Of a stretch of DNA of 10,918 bases, positions 1 through 7,457 are shown in pieces (the stretch's first letter is position 1; each line of letters begins with the position of its first letter). A program made the position numbers and the translations under genes. This DNA comes from Deltaproteobacteria bacterium (lineage in GTDB: Bacteria; Desulfobacterota; Desulfomonilia; UBA1062): the NCBI GenBank assembly GCA_003643935.1, contig QMLJ01000012.1, positions 1 through 10,918 on the forward strand, in the 5' to 3' direction. The notes under the pieces are model-generated. The model was not told the DNA's origin, ran no database searches, and worked only from the letters and a program-made list of their open reading frames with translations.

Positions 1-217
1 AAAGAATTCTTGCAAAACAAAAGATATGTAACCCAATTCGTAAACCCAGTGATGTCCAAAATAAGTCGTTTTCCTGATTCAAGTCCAATATTTCGAACAC
101 TTAAGATGGCAAGATCGAGATAGTCGTGAATTTAGGTTCCATCATTGGGATTCCTACTGGCAAATGAAATCAGTTTTTGGACAGGCATGCCGTAACCTAT
201 AAATTTGTAAAAGATTC

Positions 218-247
218 TAGACTCGGGTTGTATATTTAATCTATAAT
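218..247 (+). promoter_or_regulatory. Probable promoter of the acyl-CoA synthetase cluster
   Basis: A perfect -10 hexamer, TATAAT, lies at 242-247. The best -35 match is TAGACT at 218-223 (4 of 6 to TTGACA) with an 18-nt spacer. Transcription would begin near 254, giving an untranslated leader of about 50 nt before the ATG at 305. The -35 is weak, so the promoter may need an activator, or the real -35 may be elsewhere. Confidence 0.5.
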
Positions 248-292
248 AGCTGATTGGACAAGGATGTTGACTGATTAATAACAAATTTTGCC

Positions 293-298
293 GGAGGT
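293..298 (+). promoter_or_regulatory. Shine-Dalgarno site for the acyl-CoA synthetase
   Basis: GGAGGT sits 6 nt before the ATG at 305. It is the strongest ribosome binding site in the first third of the window and fixes this start. Confidence 0.85.
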
Positions 299-304
299 AT
301 TGAA

Positions 305-2464
305 ATGGACACAAATCCCTTGCATCAGATAATGAGACCTTCATCCGTTGCAATAGTAGGGGCAAGCAACCATCTGGATAAGATGGGTACCATAGAATAC
401 CTTAATCTTGTTAACAGCGGTTTCCCCGGGGAAGTCATGCCAGTGCATCCCACAGAGAAAGAGGTGTTTGGTAAGAAGGCGTATCCAAGCATAAATGACC
501 TTGACCATGCTCCGGACCTTGCTGTCCTGGTCGTACCAACATCCCTTGTCCCTGAGATGCTGGAGGACTTTGGGAGGCTTGGTACACGCTATGCGGTAAT
601 AGTGACGGCAGGTTTCAAGGAGACAGGGGATAGTGGCAGGGAGCTTGAGCAAGAGATAGTTGATATTGCATCCCGTTATGGCATGCGTTTCATTGGGCCT
701 AACTGTATGGGTATAATAAACACTGAGCTCCCGCTTAATATATCGGTTATGCCGCTCAAAAGACTGAATGGTAAGCTGGGCCTTGCTTCCCAGAGCGGCA
801 CCTATGTTGCTCAGACTTTATCTTACCTATACGACCGTGGTGTTGTGTTCAGCAAGGCAATAAGCGTTGGTAACGAGGCAAATATTGATGTGGTTGATTG
901 CCTGGAGTACCTTGGGCAAGACGAGTCGACAAAGGCCATTGCCCTATACCTCGAGTGCATACGTAGGCCGGATAGATTTCTTGAAGTGGCGAAAGGTATA
1001 GATAAGCCCATAGTGGCGCAGTACGTTGGCGGAACCCAGTCAGGTGCCCGGTCTGGCTCCAGCCATACAGGTGCCATGGCCGGCCCGGATTATGTCTATG
1101 ACGGCCTGTTTGAACAGGCAGGTGTTGTACGAGTGGACACGATCGAGGAGCTTTACACAATAGGCTGGGCACTCGCATGCCAGCCAGCGTCAAAAGGCAG
1201 GCGCGTGGGTATACTTACAAACTCAGGTGGTCCTGGGACTGCCATAGCAAATGCATGTGATAAACTAGGACTTGAGGTTCCTGAGCTATCTGAGACCACT
1301 CAGTCAAGGATAAAGGAATACATACCACCCCACGCAAGTGCTAGAAACCCGATTGACCTTACCTTTCACATAGACATGACACCCATGACCCGCTACATAC
1401 CGGATATATTACTCTCCTCTGGGGAGGTTGACGGCCTCATAATACACGGTATAATGGATACAGGTTTTTTCTCCTACATGATGCCGGTAATAGAGAAGGC
1501 CTTGGATGCCAAGGGTGAAGATATACTAAAGGCCATGGAGTTGAAGCTTGACCGACTAGTGGAAATGCCTTGGAAGTACGACAAACCAATTGTAATATCA
1601 ACCTTTTTCGGCAGAGAGGACCACAGCACCAGGACTTTCCATGAATCCTGTATCCCTACATTTGATTCGCCCGAGAAGACCGCAAAGGCAATGTATGCAC
1701 TGTACAAGTATGCAAATAGGAGGTTTGGGTCACGACCTGTACCCAAGGAAGATTACCCAGTGCCGGAAGAGGCAAAGGACATAATGAAAGGTCTTATCCA
1801 AACCATGGATAGTGGTAAAATCGCACTGGACGAGTACACGGCGAAAAGAATACTTAGAAGCTATGGCATCCCAACCACCAAAGAAATGCTTGTGAACAGT
1901 ATGGATAGTGCCCTAGGTGCAGCGCGGTCTATAGGCTACCCGGTGGTGCTAAAGGCATGTTCCCCTGAGATACAGCACAAGACAGAGAAAGGAGTTGTTC
2001 ACATTAACATAATGGATGAGTCCGGGTTGAAGGAGGCGTTTGCGGACATAAGGAAAAAAGTACCGGACTCAAGCGTTCTAGTCTCGGAGATGGTAAAGGG
2101 AGAGAGGGAGCTCATGGCTGGTGTTACGTATTTTCCCGGGTTCCCGCCTTGCGTGATGTTTGGCCTTGGCGGTATATTCACCGAAGCACTTAAGGATAAT
2201 GTGTTCCGTGTCGCGCCCTTGAGTGAAGATGATGCCCGTTCCATGTTGATATCTATCTCAGCGAGTAATGTCCTTGGGTCATACAGGGGAATGGATCCTG
2301 TTGACAGTGATGCCCTGGCATCAATCCTGGTAAAGCTGGGCTATGTTTCACTTCACTTCCCGGAGATAAAGGAGATCGATCTGAATCCCATAATTATCAG
2401 TGGTGAGAGACCTGTGGTTGCCGATGCCCTGTTCGTAGTGGAGGCCTGGAATGGTGGAAAATGA
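305..2464 (+). CDS. Acetate/acyl-CoA ligase (ADP-forming), fused alpha-beta
   Basis: A 719-residue fused NDP-forming acyl-CoA synthetase. It converts acyl-CoA + ADP + phosphate to acid + CoA + ATP, or the reverse, in the cytoplasm. Domains in order: CoA-binding Rossmann domain (about 8-135, with SSVAIVGAS near the start), succinyl-CoA-ligase-like domains (about 150-470), and an ATP-grasp domain (about 495-715). His254 in GSSHTGA matches the phosphorylated alpha-subunit His of archaeal ACD. His558 in EIQHKTEKG matches the second, beta-subunit His that carries the phosphate to the nucleotide. The length is normal for the fused form. The ATG at 305 has GGAGGT 6 nt upstream. The gene overlaps the next by 14 nt, so they are probably co-translated. 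Substrate is not readable from sequence: acetate, branched-chain or aryl acids are all possible. The indolepyruvate oxidoreductase in the same window makes aryl-acetyl-CoA a reasonable candidate. Confidence 0.93.
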   Translation: MDTNPLHQIMRPSSVAIVGASNHLDKMGTIEYLNLVNSGFPGEVMPVHPTEKEVFGKKAYPSINDLDHAPDLAVLVVPTSLVPEMLEDFGRLGTRYAVIVTAGFKETGDSGRELEQEIVDIASRYGMRFIGPNCMGIINTELPLNISVMPLKRLNGKLGLASQSGTYVAQTLSYLYDRGVVFSKAISVGNEANIDVVDCLEYLGQDESTKAIALYLECIRRPDRFLEVAKGIDKPIVAQYVGGTQSGARSGSSHTGAMAGPDYVYDGLFEQAGVVRVDTIEELYTIGWALACQPASKGRRVGILTNSGGPGTAIANACDKLGLEVPELSETTQSRIKEYIPPHASARNPIDLTFHIDMTPMTRYIPDILLSSGEVDGLIIHGIMDTGFFSYMMPVIEKALDAKGEDILKAMELKLDRLVEMPWKYDKPIVISTFFGREDHSTRTFHESCIPTFDSPEKTAKAMYALYKYANRRFGSRPVPKEDYPVPEEAKDIMKGLIQTMDSGKIALDEYTAKRILRSYGIPTTKEMLVNSMDSALGAARSIGYPVVLKACSPEIQHKTEKGVVHINIMDESGLKEAFADIRKKVPDSSVLVSEMVKGERELMAGVTYFPGFPPCVMFGLGGIFTEALKDNVFRVAPLSEDDARSMLISISASNVLGSYRGMDPVDSDALASILVKLGYVSLHFPEIKEIDLNPIIISGERPVVADALFVVEAWNGGK

Positions 2465-2852
2465 GAAGATAAGGGAAATGCTGGATGCCTATCCTGAAGA
2501 CGGCAAGATTCCATGCGCAGTTGCACATTATATCGCGGCTTTGCTGTCTGTGGCACCTATAAGGGTAGCCAAGGTGATAAACCAGATGGGTCTGAAGATT
2601 TACCAGTGCCAGCTTGGCCTTTTCGGCTACGGCAGGAAAGGGGTTTCGAGTTACAAGGTCATTGGCAGGGAGGTGGATATTCCACAAAGGTTCAAGGAAC
2701 TGCTTGAAGAGGAGACAGGGGGAGAGATGGTTGTATCCTGCGAAATGCTGTGGGATATCGCTGAAGAAGTTGGAGTAACGCGTTTTGAGGCAGGTAACGC
2801 TGCCGATGCCTACGGGTACAAGATAACCCCGTGCCAGCTAGGTTGCTTCTAG
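2451..2852 (+). CDS. Unrecognised 133-residue protein with two CQLG-containing repeats
   Basis: I cannot assign a function with confidence. The protein is a tandem duplication. Residues 21-56 and 96-131 align without gaps, each beginning with a Cys (22, 97) and ending K-I-x-x-C-Q-L-G (Cys53, Cys128), so the Cys-to-Cys distance is 31 in both. The stretch between is helical and resembles a helix-turn-helix (ALLSVAPIRVAKVINQMG). A further Cys132 lies near the C-terminus. The matched Cys pairs suggest a metal or redox site, and the fold may be a small winged-helix regulator; both are inference. The ATG at 2451 has GGAGG at 2440-2444, 6 nt upstream, inside the synthetase gene. The start overlaps that gene's stop by 14 nt, and the Nudix gene follows after 7 nt, so it sits mid-operon. 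Confidence 0.8.
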   Translation: MVENEKIREMLDAYPEDGKIPCAVAHYIAALLSVAPIRVAKVINQMGLKIYQCQLGLFGYGRKGVSSYKVIGREVDIPQRFKELLEEETGGEMVVSCEMLWDIAEEVGVTRFEAGNAADAYGYKITPCQLGCF

Positions 2853-2859
2853 GGGGGAT

Positions 2860-3876
2860 ATGTCCAGGAAGAAGAAAAGGTTTTGTGCCTACTGCGGTAA
2901 GCCATTGATAAGTACGCAGATAGAGGGCAAGATACGAGAATACTGTCCGCATTGTGATGTTGTTTTCTACGAGAACCCATTGCCTGTATCCAGTTCTATT
3001 GTTGTTAACGATAACAGGGAGATTCTCCTTGTAAAGAGGAGAAATGAGCTATACAAGGGCATGTGGTGCCTGCCCATGGGTTTTGCTGAGACAGGCGAAG
3101 ATGTACGCGGCGCAGCCCTGAGGGAATTGGAGGAAGAGGCCGGTATAGAGGGGGAAGTTGTAAGACTTATTGACGTGGATACGGTTGATAACTATTATTA
3201 TGGCAGCCTAGCCATAGTTACGTACGAGGTAAAGGCTGTTGGCGGTATTCTCAGGCCAGGTGACGATGCGATCGAGGCTAAGTACTTTCCCATATCAGAT
3301 CACCCGCCCCTTGCATGGTCTTCAAACGAGAAGGCCATAAATATATACCTGGATTTTTACAGAGACATATGGGCCATGCTTGATTCCTTTGAACAACTTT
3401 TCCCTGAGCTGACTACTGAAGAGATTCTTTTTGACTCAAAGAAGAAAATGAATCAGAGGTCGTTTCTATCAAATATCCTAGTCAAGATAATCGAGAGAGA
3501 TTTCAAGCAGATCTCCGAAAAGTGGGTAGGTGACGTGGAAAAGAACATACCCTCTCTCAAGGATCACCTGGACTTGTTGAACAGTATAAACTCAAATATA
3601 CTGGATAGTATACAGCTGTGGCTAAAGGGTTACAGAAAAAAGATTGATTTCTCTCCTTTCCTTGATGCAGGCTCCAAGCTGAGCAAAAGGGGTGTGTTCC
3701 TTCCTGATGTGTTGAATGCAATGGCTTTGAGCAGAAAGGCCATATGGATACACGTGTTGAAGCAGAATATACTATTATCTCCACTTGAGATATACACTGC
3801 ACTTGAGCTTAACAACAGGATTATTCTGTTCTATGACAAGGTGGTATATGCACTTTCCTTTGGATATGTAAAGTAA
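2860..3876 (+). CDS. Zinc-ribbon Nudix hydrolase with extra C-terminal helical domain
   Basis: A 338-residue protein. Residues 9-32 form a zinc ribbon (Cys9, Cys12, Cys29, Cys32). Residues about 40-165 are a Nudix domain with an intact Nudix box at Gly74-Ile96 (G-x5-E-x7-R-E-L-x-E-E-x-G-I), so hydrolysis of a nucleoside diphosphate derivative with a divalent metal is expected. Zinc-ribbon Nudix proteins of this type are usually much shorter. Here about 170 further residues are added (168-338), helical and ending FYDKVVYALSFGYVK. That tail loosely recalls the all-helical N-terminal domain of RsbR-like regulators and some sensor kinases, but I am not sure. Upstream is only AGGGGGG, 2 nt from the ATG, an unusual binding site, so translation may depend on coupling to the preceding gene 7 nt away. 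The substrate cannot be read from the sequence. Confidence 0.88.
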   Translation: MSRKKKRFCAYCGKPLISTQIEGKIREYCPHCDVVFYENPLPVSSSIVVNDNREILLVKRRNELYKGMWCLPMGFAETGEDVRGAALRELEEEAGIEGEVVRLIDVDTVDNYYYGSLAIVTYEVKAVGGILRPGDDAIEAKYFPISDHPPLAWSSNEKAINIYLDFYRDIWAMLDSFEQLFPELTTEEILFDSKKKMNQRSFLSNILVKIIERDFKQISEKWVGDVEKNIPSLKDHLDLLNSINSNILDSIQLWLKGYRKKIDFSPFLDAGSKLSKRGVFLPDVLNAMALSRKAIWIHVLKQNILLSPLEIYTALELNNRIILFYDKVVYALSFGYVK

Positions 3877-3894
3877 TCTCGGAAAAGGGTTGGT

Positions 3895-4464
3895 CTATTT
3901 CTTCCAGATGCTGTTTCCTTCCACCATGGATCTTATGGGGAGCGCAACCATGGGTATTATTACACACTTCAGTATGTCACCCGGTAAGAATATCAGCATG
4001 CCTGCCTTTATGCTGAACGTTATTGCATCTGGCTTCATCAGTATGTACTGAAGGTAGAAGGCAAGGTAAGGCATGCCTAGAAGGTATATAACTGAGGTTC
4101 CTATGAGGCAGGCAATAAATATGCGGGCTTTGGTGTACGCCGTTTTTTCAAGGTAAAGACCGACTGCATATGGAGCGCACATAAAACCAAGCAGGAAACC
4201 AAACGAAGGTTTCATGATATAGGATATACCTCCACCACCCGAGAAAACCGGGAGTCCAAGGAGGCCGGTGATAACGTATACAACCTGGCTTATACTACCT
4301 TCCACAGGCCCCAGGATTACACCTGCAAGCAGAACAGAGAACGACTGAAGTGTGATTGGTACAGGTGCTAGCGGTACCTTTACAATGGAACCGGCAGCTG
4401 TCATTGCAGCAAACAAGGCTATCAACGTTATTCTCCTTGGTTTCATGCACAACGTCACTAGCAC
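3895..4464 (-). CDS. bioY: Biotin transporter BioY (ECF substrate-binding component)
   Basis: A small, strongly hydrophobic membrane protein with about six helices. It carries the BioY family pattern: the start helix ITLIALFAAMTAAGS, then PLAPVPITLQ, then a GGGGI...PSFGFLLGF segment, then FLPGDILKC near the end. BioY binds biotin and works alone or with an energy-coupling (ECF) ATPase module. No ECF ATPase genes are in this window. Two starts are possible: GTG at 4464 (189 residues) or ATG at 4446 (183 residues, closer to the usual family start). Neither has a strong binding site, although AGGG lies 5 nt before the GTG. A weak promoter placed 7 nt before the GTG favours the longer form as a leaderless message. 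The gene converges on the Nudix gene with 18 nt between the stops and lies in no obvious operon. Confidence 0.92.
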   Translation of the reverse strand: MLVTLCMKPRRITLIALFAAMTAAGSIVKVPLAPVPITLQSFSVLLAGVILGPVEGSISQVVYVITGLLGLPVFSGGGGISYIMKPSFGFLLGFMCAPYAVGLYLEKTAYTKARIFIACLIGTSVIYLLGMPYLAFYLQYILMKPDAITFSIKAGMLIFLPGDILKCVIIPMVALPIRSMVEGNSIWKK

Positions 4465-4471
4465 ATCAACC

Positions 4472-4500
4472 CTAATAGGTAAACATTACTTGGGTATAAA
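4472..4500 (-). promoter_or_regulatory. Possible bioY promoter, placed for a leaderless message
   Basis: On the minus strand TTTATA (4495-4500) and TATTAG (4472-4477) are separated by 17 nt. Each matches 4 of 6 consensus bases. The -10 ends 7 nt before the GTG at 4464. The match is weak on its own but has the same geometry as the radical SAM and hydrolase promoters. Confidence 0.35.
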
Positions 4501-4620
4501 CAGGTTTAGATATGCGTGATGTTATAGCACGGTGTAATGATGGGGATAGATACCCGCCCCTGCGTTTATTTTACCAGACCAGGCAAGGACAATTTTGCCA
4601 TGTCGTGGGCCAAATTGTAT

Positions 4621-4649
4621 TTGCACTTTGGCAGGTGATGCTATATATT
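4621..4649 (+). promoter_or_regulatory. Possible promoter of the MBL hydrolase / histidine kinase unit
   Basis: TATATT (4644-4649, 5 of 6 to the -10 consensus) lies 17 nt after TTGCAC (only TTG matches the -35). Transcription would start near 4656, leaving about 55 nt of leader before the ATG at 4712. The rest of the interval between bioY and this gene (4465-4711) holds no gene that I can support. Confidence 0.4.
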
Positions 4650-4698
4650 ATTTACATACCTTACTATTATTATATGTCCTTTCCTAAGACATCTTTTT

Positions 4699-4705
4699 GG
4701 AGGTG
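4699..4705 (+). promoter_or_regulatory. Shine-Dalgarno site for the MBL hydrolase
   Basis: GGAGGTG ends 6 nt before the ATG at 4712. It decides against an upstream in-frame TTG at 4697, which overlaps this site. Confidence 0.85.
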
Positions 4706-4711
4706 AAAGTC

Positions 4712-5332
4712 ATGCAAGTAGAGATAACATGGCTAGGTCATGCAAGTGTCATGATAGAAGGGGCAGGGTTGCATATCTATGTGGATCCCTGGAAACTTAA
4801 GGGTGATTTGCCTGTAGCAGATATTGTGCTGGTCACTCATGAGCACTATGACCACTATTCCGAAGATGACATCAGGCGTATAAAGGCAGAGGATACCGTT
4901 GTTGTTTGTTCGTCCAAGAGACCTCTGGTTGATGAGGTAATGTTGCCGGGTGATAATAGAGTGATAAAGGGTGTTAAGATTGAAGCCGTACCTGCATACA
5001 ATATCAAAAAGGATTTTCATCCAAGGGCCAATAACTGGGTAGGTTACATGGTTGACCTGGATGGTATGAGGATATACCATGCCGGTGACACAGATAGGAT
5101 ACCGGAGATGAAAGGTCTGGGGGTTGACGTGGCGATCCTTCCTGTGGGGGGAACCTACACCATGGATGCTGAAGAGGCAATTGCAGTGATAGGAGATATA
5201 AAGCCCAGGCACGTAATTCCCATACACTTTGGAGACATCGTAGGCAGCAAGGCGGATGCCGAGAGATTGCTACAGGCCAAGACGGCCAGTATACATATCC
5301 TCGATCCAGGTGGAAAGGTCAAGTTAGATTAA
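4712..5332 (+). CDS. MBL-fold metal-dependent hydrolase
   Basis: A 206-residue, single-domain metallo-beta-lactamase-fold protein of the UlaG/UPF0173-like type. It opens with ITWLGHASV (His10) and carries the metal site H-x-H-x-D-H at His43, His45, Asp47 and His48. His123/Asp126 (IYHAGDTD) and His172 (IPIHFGD) supply the remaining ligands, so it should bind two metal ions and be catalytically intact. No signal peptide or membrane segment is seen, so it is cytoplasmic. The substrate is unknown; members of this group act on lactones, phosphodiesters or remain uncharacterised. The ATG at 4712 is chosen because GGAGGTG lies 6 nt upstream. The histidine kinase gene follows 4 nt after the stop, so the two are almost certainly co-transcribed. 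Confidence 0.88.
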   Translation: MQVEITWLGHASVMIEGAGLHIYVDPWKLKGDLPVADIVLVTHEHYDHYSEDDIRRIKAEDTVVVCSSKRPLVDEVMLPGDNRVIKGVKIEAVPAYNIKKDFHPRANNWVGYMVDLDGMRIYHAGDTDRIPEMKGLGVDVAILPVGGTYTMDAEEAIAVIGDIKPRHVIPIHFGDIVGSKADAERLLQAKTASIHILDPGGKVKLD

Positions 5333-5336
5333 GAAG

Positions 5337-7295
5337 ATGGATGAAAGAGTCTCCCAGATATCATCAGTGCTGGGCAATGCACCTTTTGGCGTGGTGGTGC
5401 TGAATGCCGAGGGCAGGATAATTTACACAAACCCTCAGTTCAACTCTGCGGTAGATTCCGAGGGCATACCAGTAACAGGAAGGTCCATATACAACCTTAT
5501 ACCGGAGCTTCTATGGGACTACAGCGTAATTAACAATATAAAGAGACTCATTGATACGGGAAAACCCTTTTATACAGTGGTGGAGACCCTTAGTTCAAAG
5601 GGAATAAAGGGGGCTGACTTTGTCAACATAAACGGTTACAAGCAGGACGATACCTATATACTTATAACAACGATAGAAAGTGGATCTTTCAAGAAGGAGA
5701 CACGTTACAAGAAAGTTATACAGGTAGCACCTGACTCTATCATAATAATGAGAAAGGGCGTTATAACCTTCTGCAACCCTGCCTTTGCGGGTATAATCGA
5801 CTTGCCATACGCGAGCATAGTAGGCCGCGAGATTTTCGAGTTCGTATCAGACAAGGACATAGAGACCCTCTCCCCCCTAAAGGACGACCAGATAAGGGAA
5901 TTCAATGCAACAATCGAGGTAATGACATCAAAGGGCAGGAAAATACTAGGCGGTAAATTCCATCCCATAGAGGAAAGTCCTGGTATGACCATGGCCATAT
6001 TAAGGGATGTAACAGAGAAGGTTGCCTTAGAAAAAAGGCTTTTAAGGCAAAATCAGGACCTCTCTGTTATAAACCTTATATCAGAGACCTTGAGCTCTTC
6101 TCTGGAAGTGGAGAAAATGCTTCATAAGACCTTGGATAAGGTGCTAGAGGTGATGGGTATAGAGGCGGGATGGATATATTTTTTGGACGAGAAGGAGAAT
6201 ATCCTTGAATGTGTGTGTTACAGCGGGATATCCGAAGAGATTGCAAGGCACATAGATAGTCTGAAAGTCGGTGAAGGGCTGGCAGGAAGTGTTGCATCTA
6301 CTGGCAGACCTATAATAATAGAGAACGTGTCAGATGATCCCAGACTTACCAGGTTTGTATTAAAGGAAAAGGGCATGCGTTCTTTCGCATCCATCCCTTT
6401 AAAGTCTAGAACCAGGCTCATCGGTGTCATGGACATTGCCTCTTACGGGAGCAGGGAATTCTCACAGGATGACAGGCATCTGCTTACGAGCATAGGCCTT
6501 CATATGGGCATGGTGACAGAGAATGCACTCTTGTTCAAGGAAGTTGCGGATACATCCAAAAGGCTCAGAAATGCCATAAAGATAATCAAGGAAAGAAACC
6601 TGGAATTGAGAAACCTTATATCTACTGTCTCTCATGATCTCAAGAGTCCCCTCATTGCTATAAATGGTTTCATGAAACGTCTCATGAAATCTGCTAGGCC
6701 CAAACTTAATGATAAAGAGCTCGAGTACGTGGAAGCCATCATGGACAGCGGAAGACGAATGGAAAAGTTCGTTGCAAATCTCCTTGCGTTTTCATCCGTG
6801 GGAAGGCACAGGGTAAAGAGGGAAAAGGTTTCACTCCAGGAGGTCTTGGATGGTATTATCCGGGACGTGGCCCAACAGTTAGAAGAAAAGAATGGCAAGA
6901 TAATACTTGCTGATGACATGCCTGAAGAGATAGAGACTGACAAGACAAGTCTTATACAGGTCTTCTCCAACCTCTTGACAAACGCTATAAAGTATTCATC
7001 GCCCAAGAGGGATCTTGTTATACGAATCAACTATGGTCTCAAGGACAACATGCACGTCTTCTCTGTGAGTGATAATGGTATGGGTATACCGTCAAGACAT
7101 GCCGATGCAGTATTTGATCTTTTCTTCAGGACTTACGAAAACGTTGCCGAAGGTGATGGCCTTGGCCTTTCCATTGCAAAGAAGGCAGTAAACTCCATGG
7201 GTGGCGATATCTGGCTTGAGTCTGTTGAAGGTCAAGGCTCAACATTCTACTTTTCAATACCCTTGGAAGAGGCGGGTGAAGGTGCCTTGCAATGA
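5337..7295 (+). CDS. Soluble sensor histidine kinase (PAS-PAS-GAF-HisKA-HATPase)
   Basis: A 652-residue sensor kinase without membrane segments, so it senses a cytoplasmic signal. Domains in order: PAS (about 7-115), PAS (about 122-228), GAF (about 245-400), then the kinase core. The H-box SHDLKSP puts the phospho-accepting His at 433. The ATP-binding domain has the N-box (NLLTNAIKYS, from Asn545), G1 (DNGMGIP), F-box (FDLFFR) and G2 (GDGLGL, from Gly606), so it looks fully active. No response regulator or receiver domain is present in the window, making it an orphan here. The ATG at 5337 lies 4 nt after the MBL hydrolase stop and has only AAGAAG upstream, so translation probably depends on coupling. 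The PAS and GAF ligands cannot be read; no haem or flavin motif stood out. Confidence 0.93.
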   Translation: MDERVSQISSVLGNAPFGVVVLNAEGRIIYTNPQFNSAVDSEGIPVTGRSIYNLIPELLWDYSVINNIKRLIDTGKPFYTVVETLSSKGIKGADFVNINGYKQDDTYILITTIESGSFKKETRYKKVIQVAPDSIIIMRKGVITFCNPAFAGIIDLPYASIVGREIFEFVSDKDIETLSPLKDDQIREFNATIEVMTSKGRKILGGKFHPIEESPGMTMAILRDVTEKVALEKRLLRQNQDLSVINLISETLSSSLEVEKMLHKTLDKVLEVMGIEAGWIYFLDEKENILECVCYSGISEEIARHIDSLKVGEGLAGSVASTGRPIIIENVSDDPRLTRFVLKEKGMRSFASIPLKSRTRLIGVMDIASYGSREFSQDDRHLLTSIGLHMGMVTENALLFKEVADTSKRLRNAIKIIKERNLELRNLISTVSHDLKSPLIAINGFMKRLMKSARPKLNDKELEYVEAIMDSGRRMEKFVANLLAFSSVGRHRVKREKVSLQEVLDGIIRDVAQQLEEKNGKIILADDMPEEIETDKTSLIQVFSNLLTNAIKYSSPKRDLVIRINYGLKDNMHVFSVSDNGMGIPSRHADAVFDLFFRTYENVAEGDGLGLSIAKKAVNSMGGDIWLESVEGQGSTFYFSIPLEEAGEGALQ

Positions 7296-7315
7296 AAATA
7301 CCGGAGTGTTTGGCC

Positions 7316-7344
7316 TTGACACCCGGCCAGGCCGAATGTATAGA
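7316..7344 (+). promoter_or_regulatory. tRNA-Val promoter
   Basis: A perfect -35 TTGACA (7316-7321), a 17-nt spacer and TATAGA (7339-7344, 4 of 6). Transcription would start about 7 nt before the tRNA. The G+C-rich spacer contains an inverted repeat, CGGCC-A-GGCCG (7324-7334). Confidence 0.7.
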
Positions 7345-7357
7345 CTCGTTAAACAAA

Positions 7358-7432
7358 GGGCCGCTAGCTCAGTGGGAGAGCGCTACCTTCACACGGTAGA
7401 AGTCACAGGTTCAAATCCTGTGCGGCCCACCA
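7358..7432 (+). tRNA. tRNA-Val (anticodon CAC)
   Basis: A complete cloverleaf can be drawn. The acceptor arms are GGGCCGC (7358-7364) and GCGGCCC (7422-7428). The D-stem is GCTC/GAGC. The anticodon stem CTACC/GGTAG encloses loop TTCACAC, which gives anticodon CAC and decodes GTG. The T-arm ACAGG-TTCAAAT-CCTGT is canonical. A discriminator A and an encoded CCA follow (7429-7432). Confidence 0.97.
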
Positions 7433-7457
7433 CTTGTTAATCATCTTGCTTGGCCTT

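Larger units (their letters stand above)
1..304. other. AT-rich non-coding stretch upstream of the acyl-CoA synthetase
   Basis: I see no convincing gene here. The composition is more AT-rich than the coding DNA that follows, and frames on both strands are broken or lack a start. The only structure I can support is a promoter and Shine-Dalgarno site in the last ~90 bases, listed separately. A minus-strand frame is open from about 131 off the left edge but has no good start or recognisable motif. Confidence 0.6.

Noticed and set aside
1..131. Minus-strand frame open off the left edge (after the TAA at 132-134)
   Set aside because: It has no ATG or ribosome binding site and no recognisable motif in its roughly 40 codons. 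It may be chance or the remnant of an older gene, but it cannot be supported.
250..276. Direct repeat CTGATT (250-255 and 271-276), 21 bp apart, near the synthetase promoter
   Set aside because: Two six-base copies in AT-rich DNA downstream of the likely transcription start are easily due to chance.
4478..4510. Possible BirA-type operator near bioY (GGTAAAC and GGTTTAG, opposite orientation)
   Set aside because: The half sites are not a true inverted repeat (GTAAAC against GTTTAG) and the spacing is 19 nt, so support is too weak.
4512..4706. Plus-strand frame of 64 codons between bioY and the MBL hydrolase
   Set aside because: There is no Shine-Dalgarno site, no recognisable motif and odd composition. 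It overlaps the probable promoter and ribosome binding site of the MBL hydrolase, so it is most likely a chance frame.
4697..4711. Upstream in-frame TTG start for the MBL hydrolase
   Set aside because: It overlaps the GGAGGTG ribosome binding site that serves the ATG at 4712.
4733..5227. Long minus-strand frames opposite real genes (for example 4733-5227 and 10324-10854)
   Set aside because: They lie opposite clearly recognised genes, show no family motifs of their own and follow from the codon bias of the real strand.
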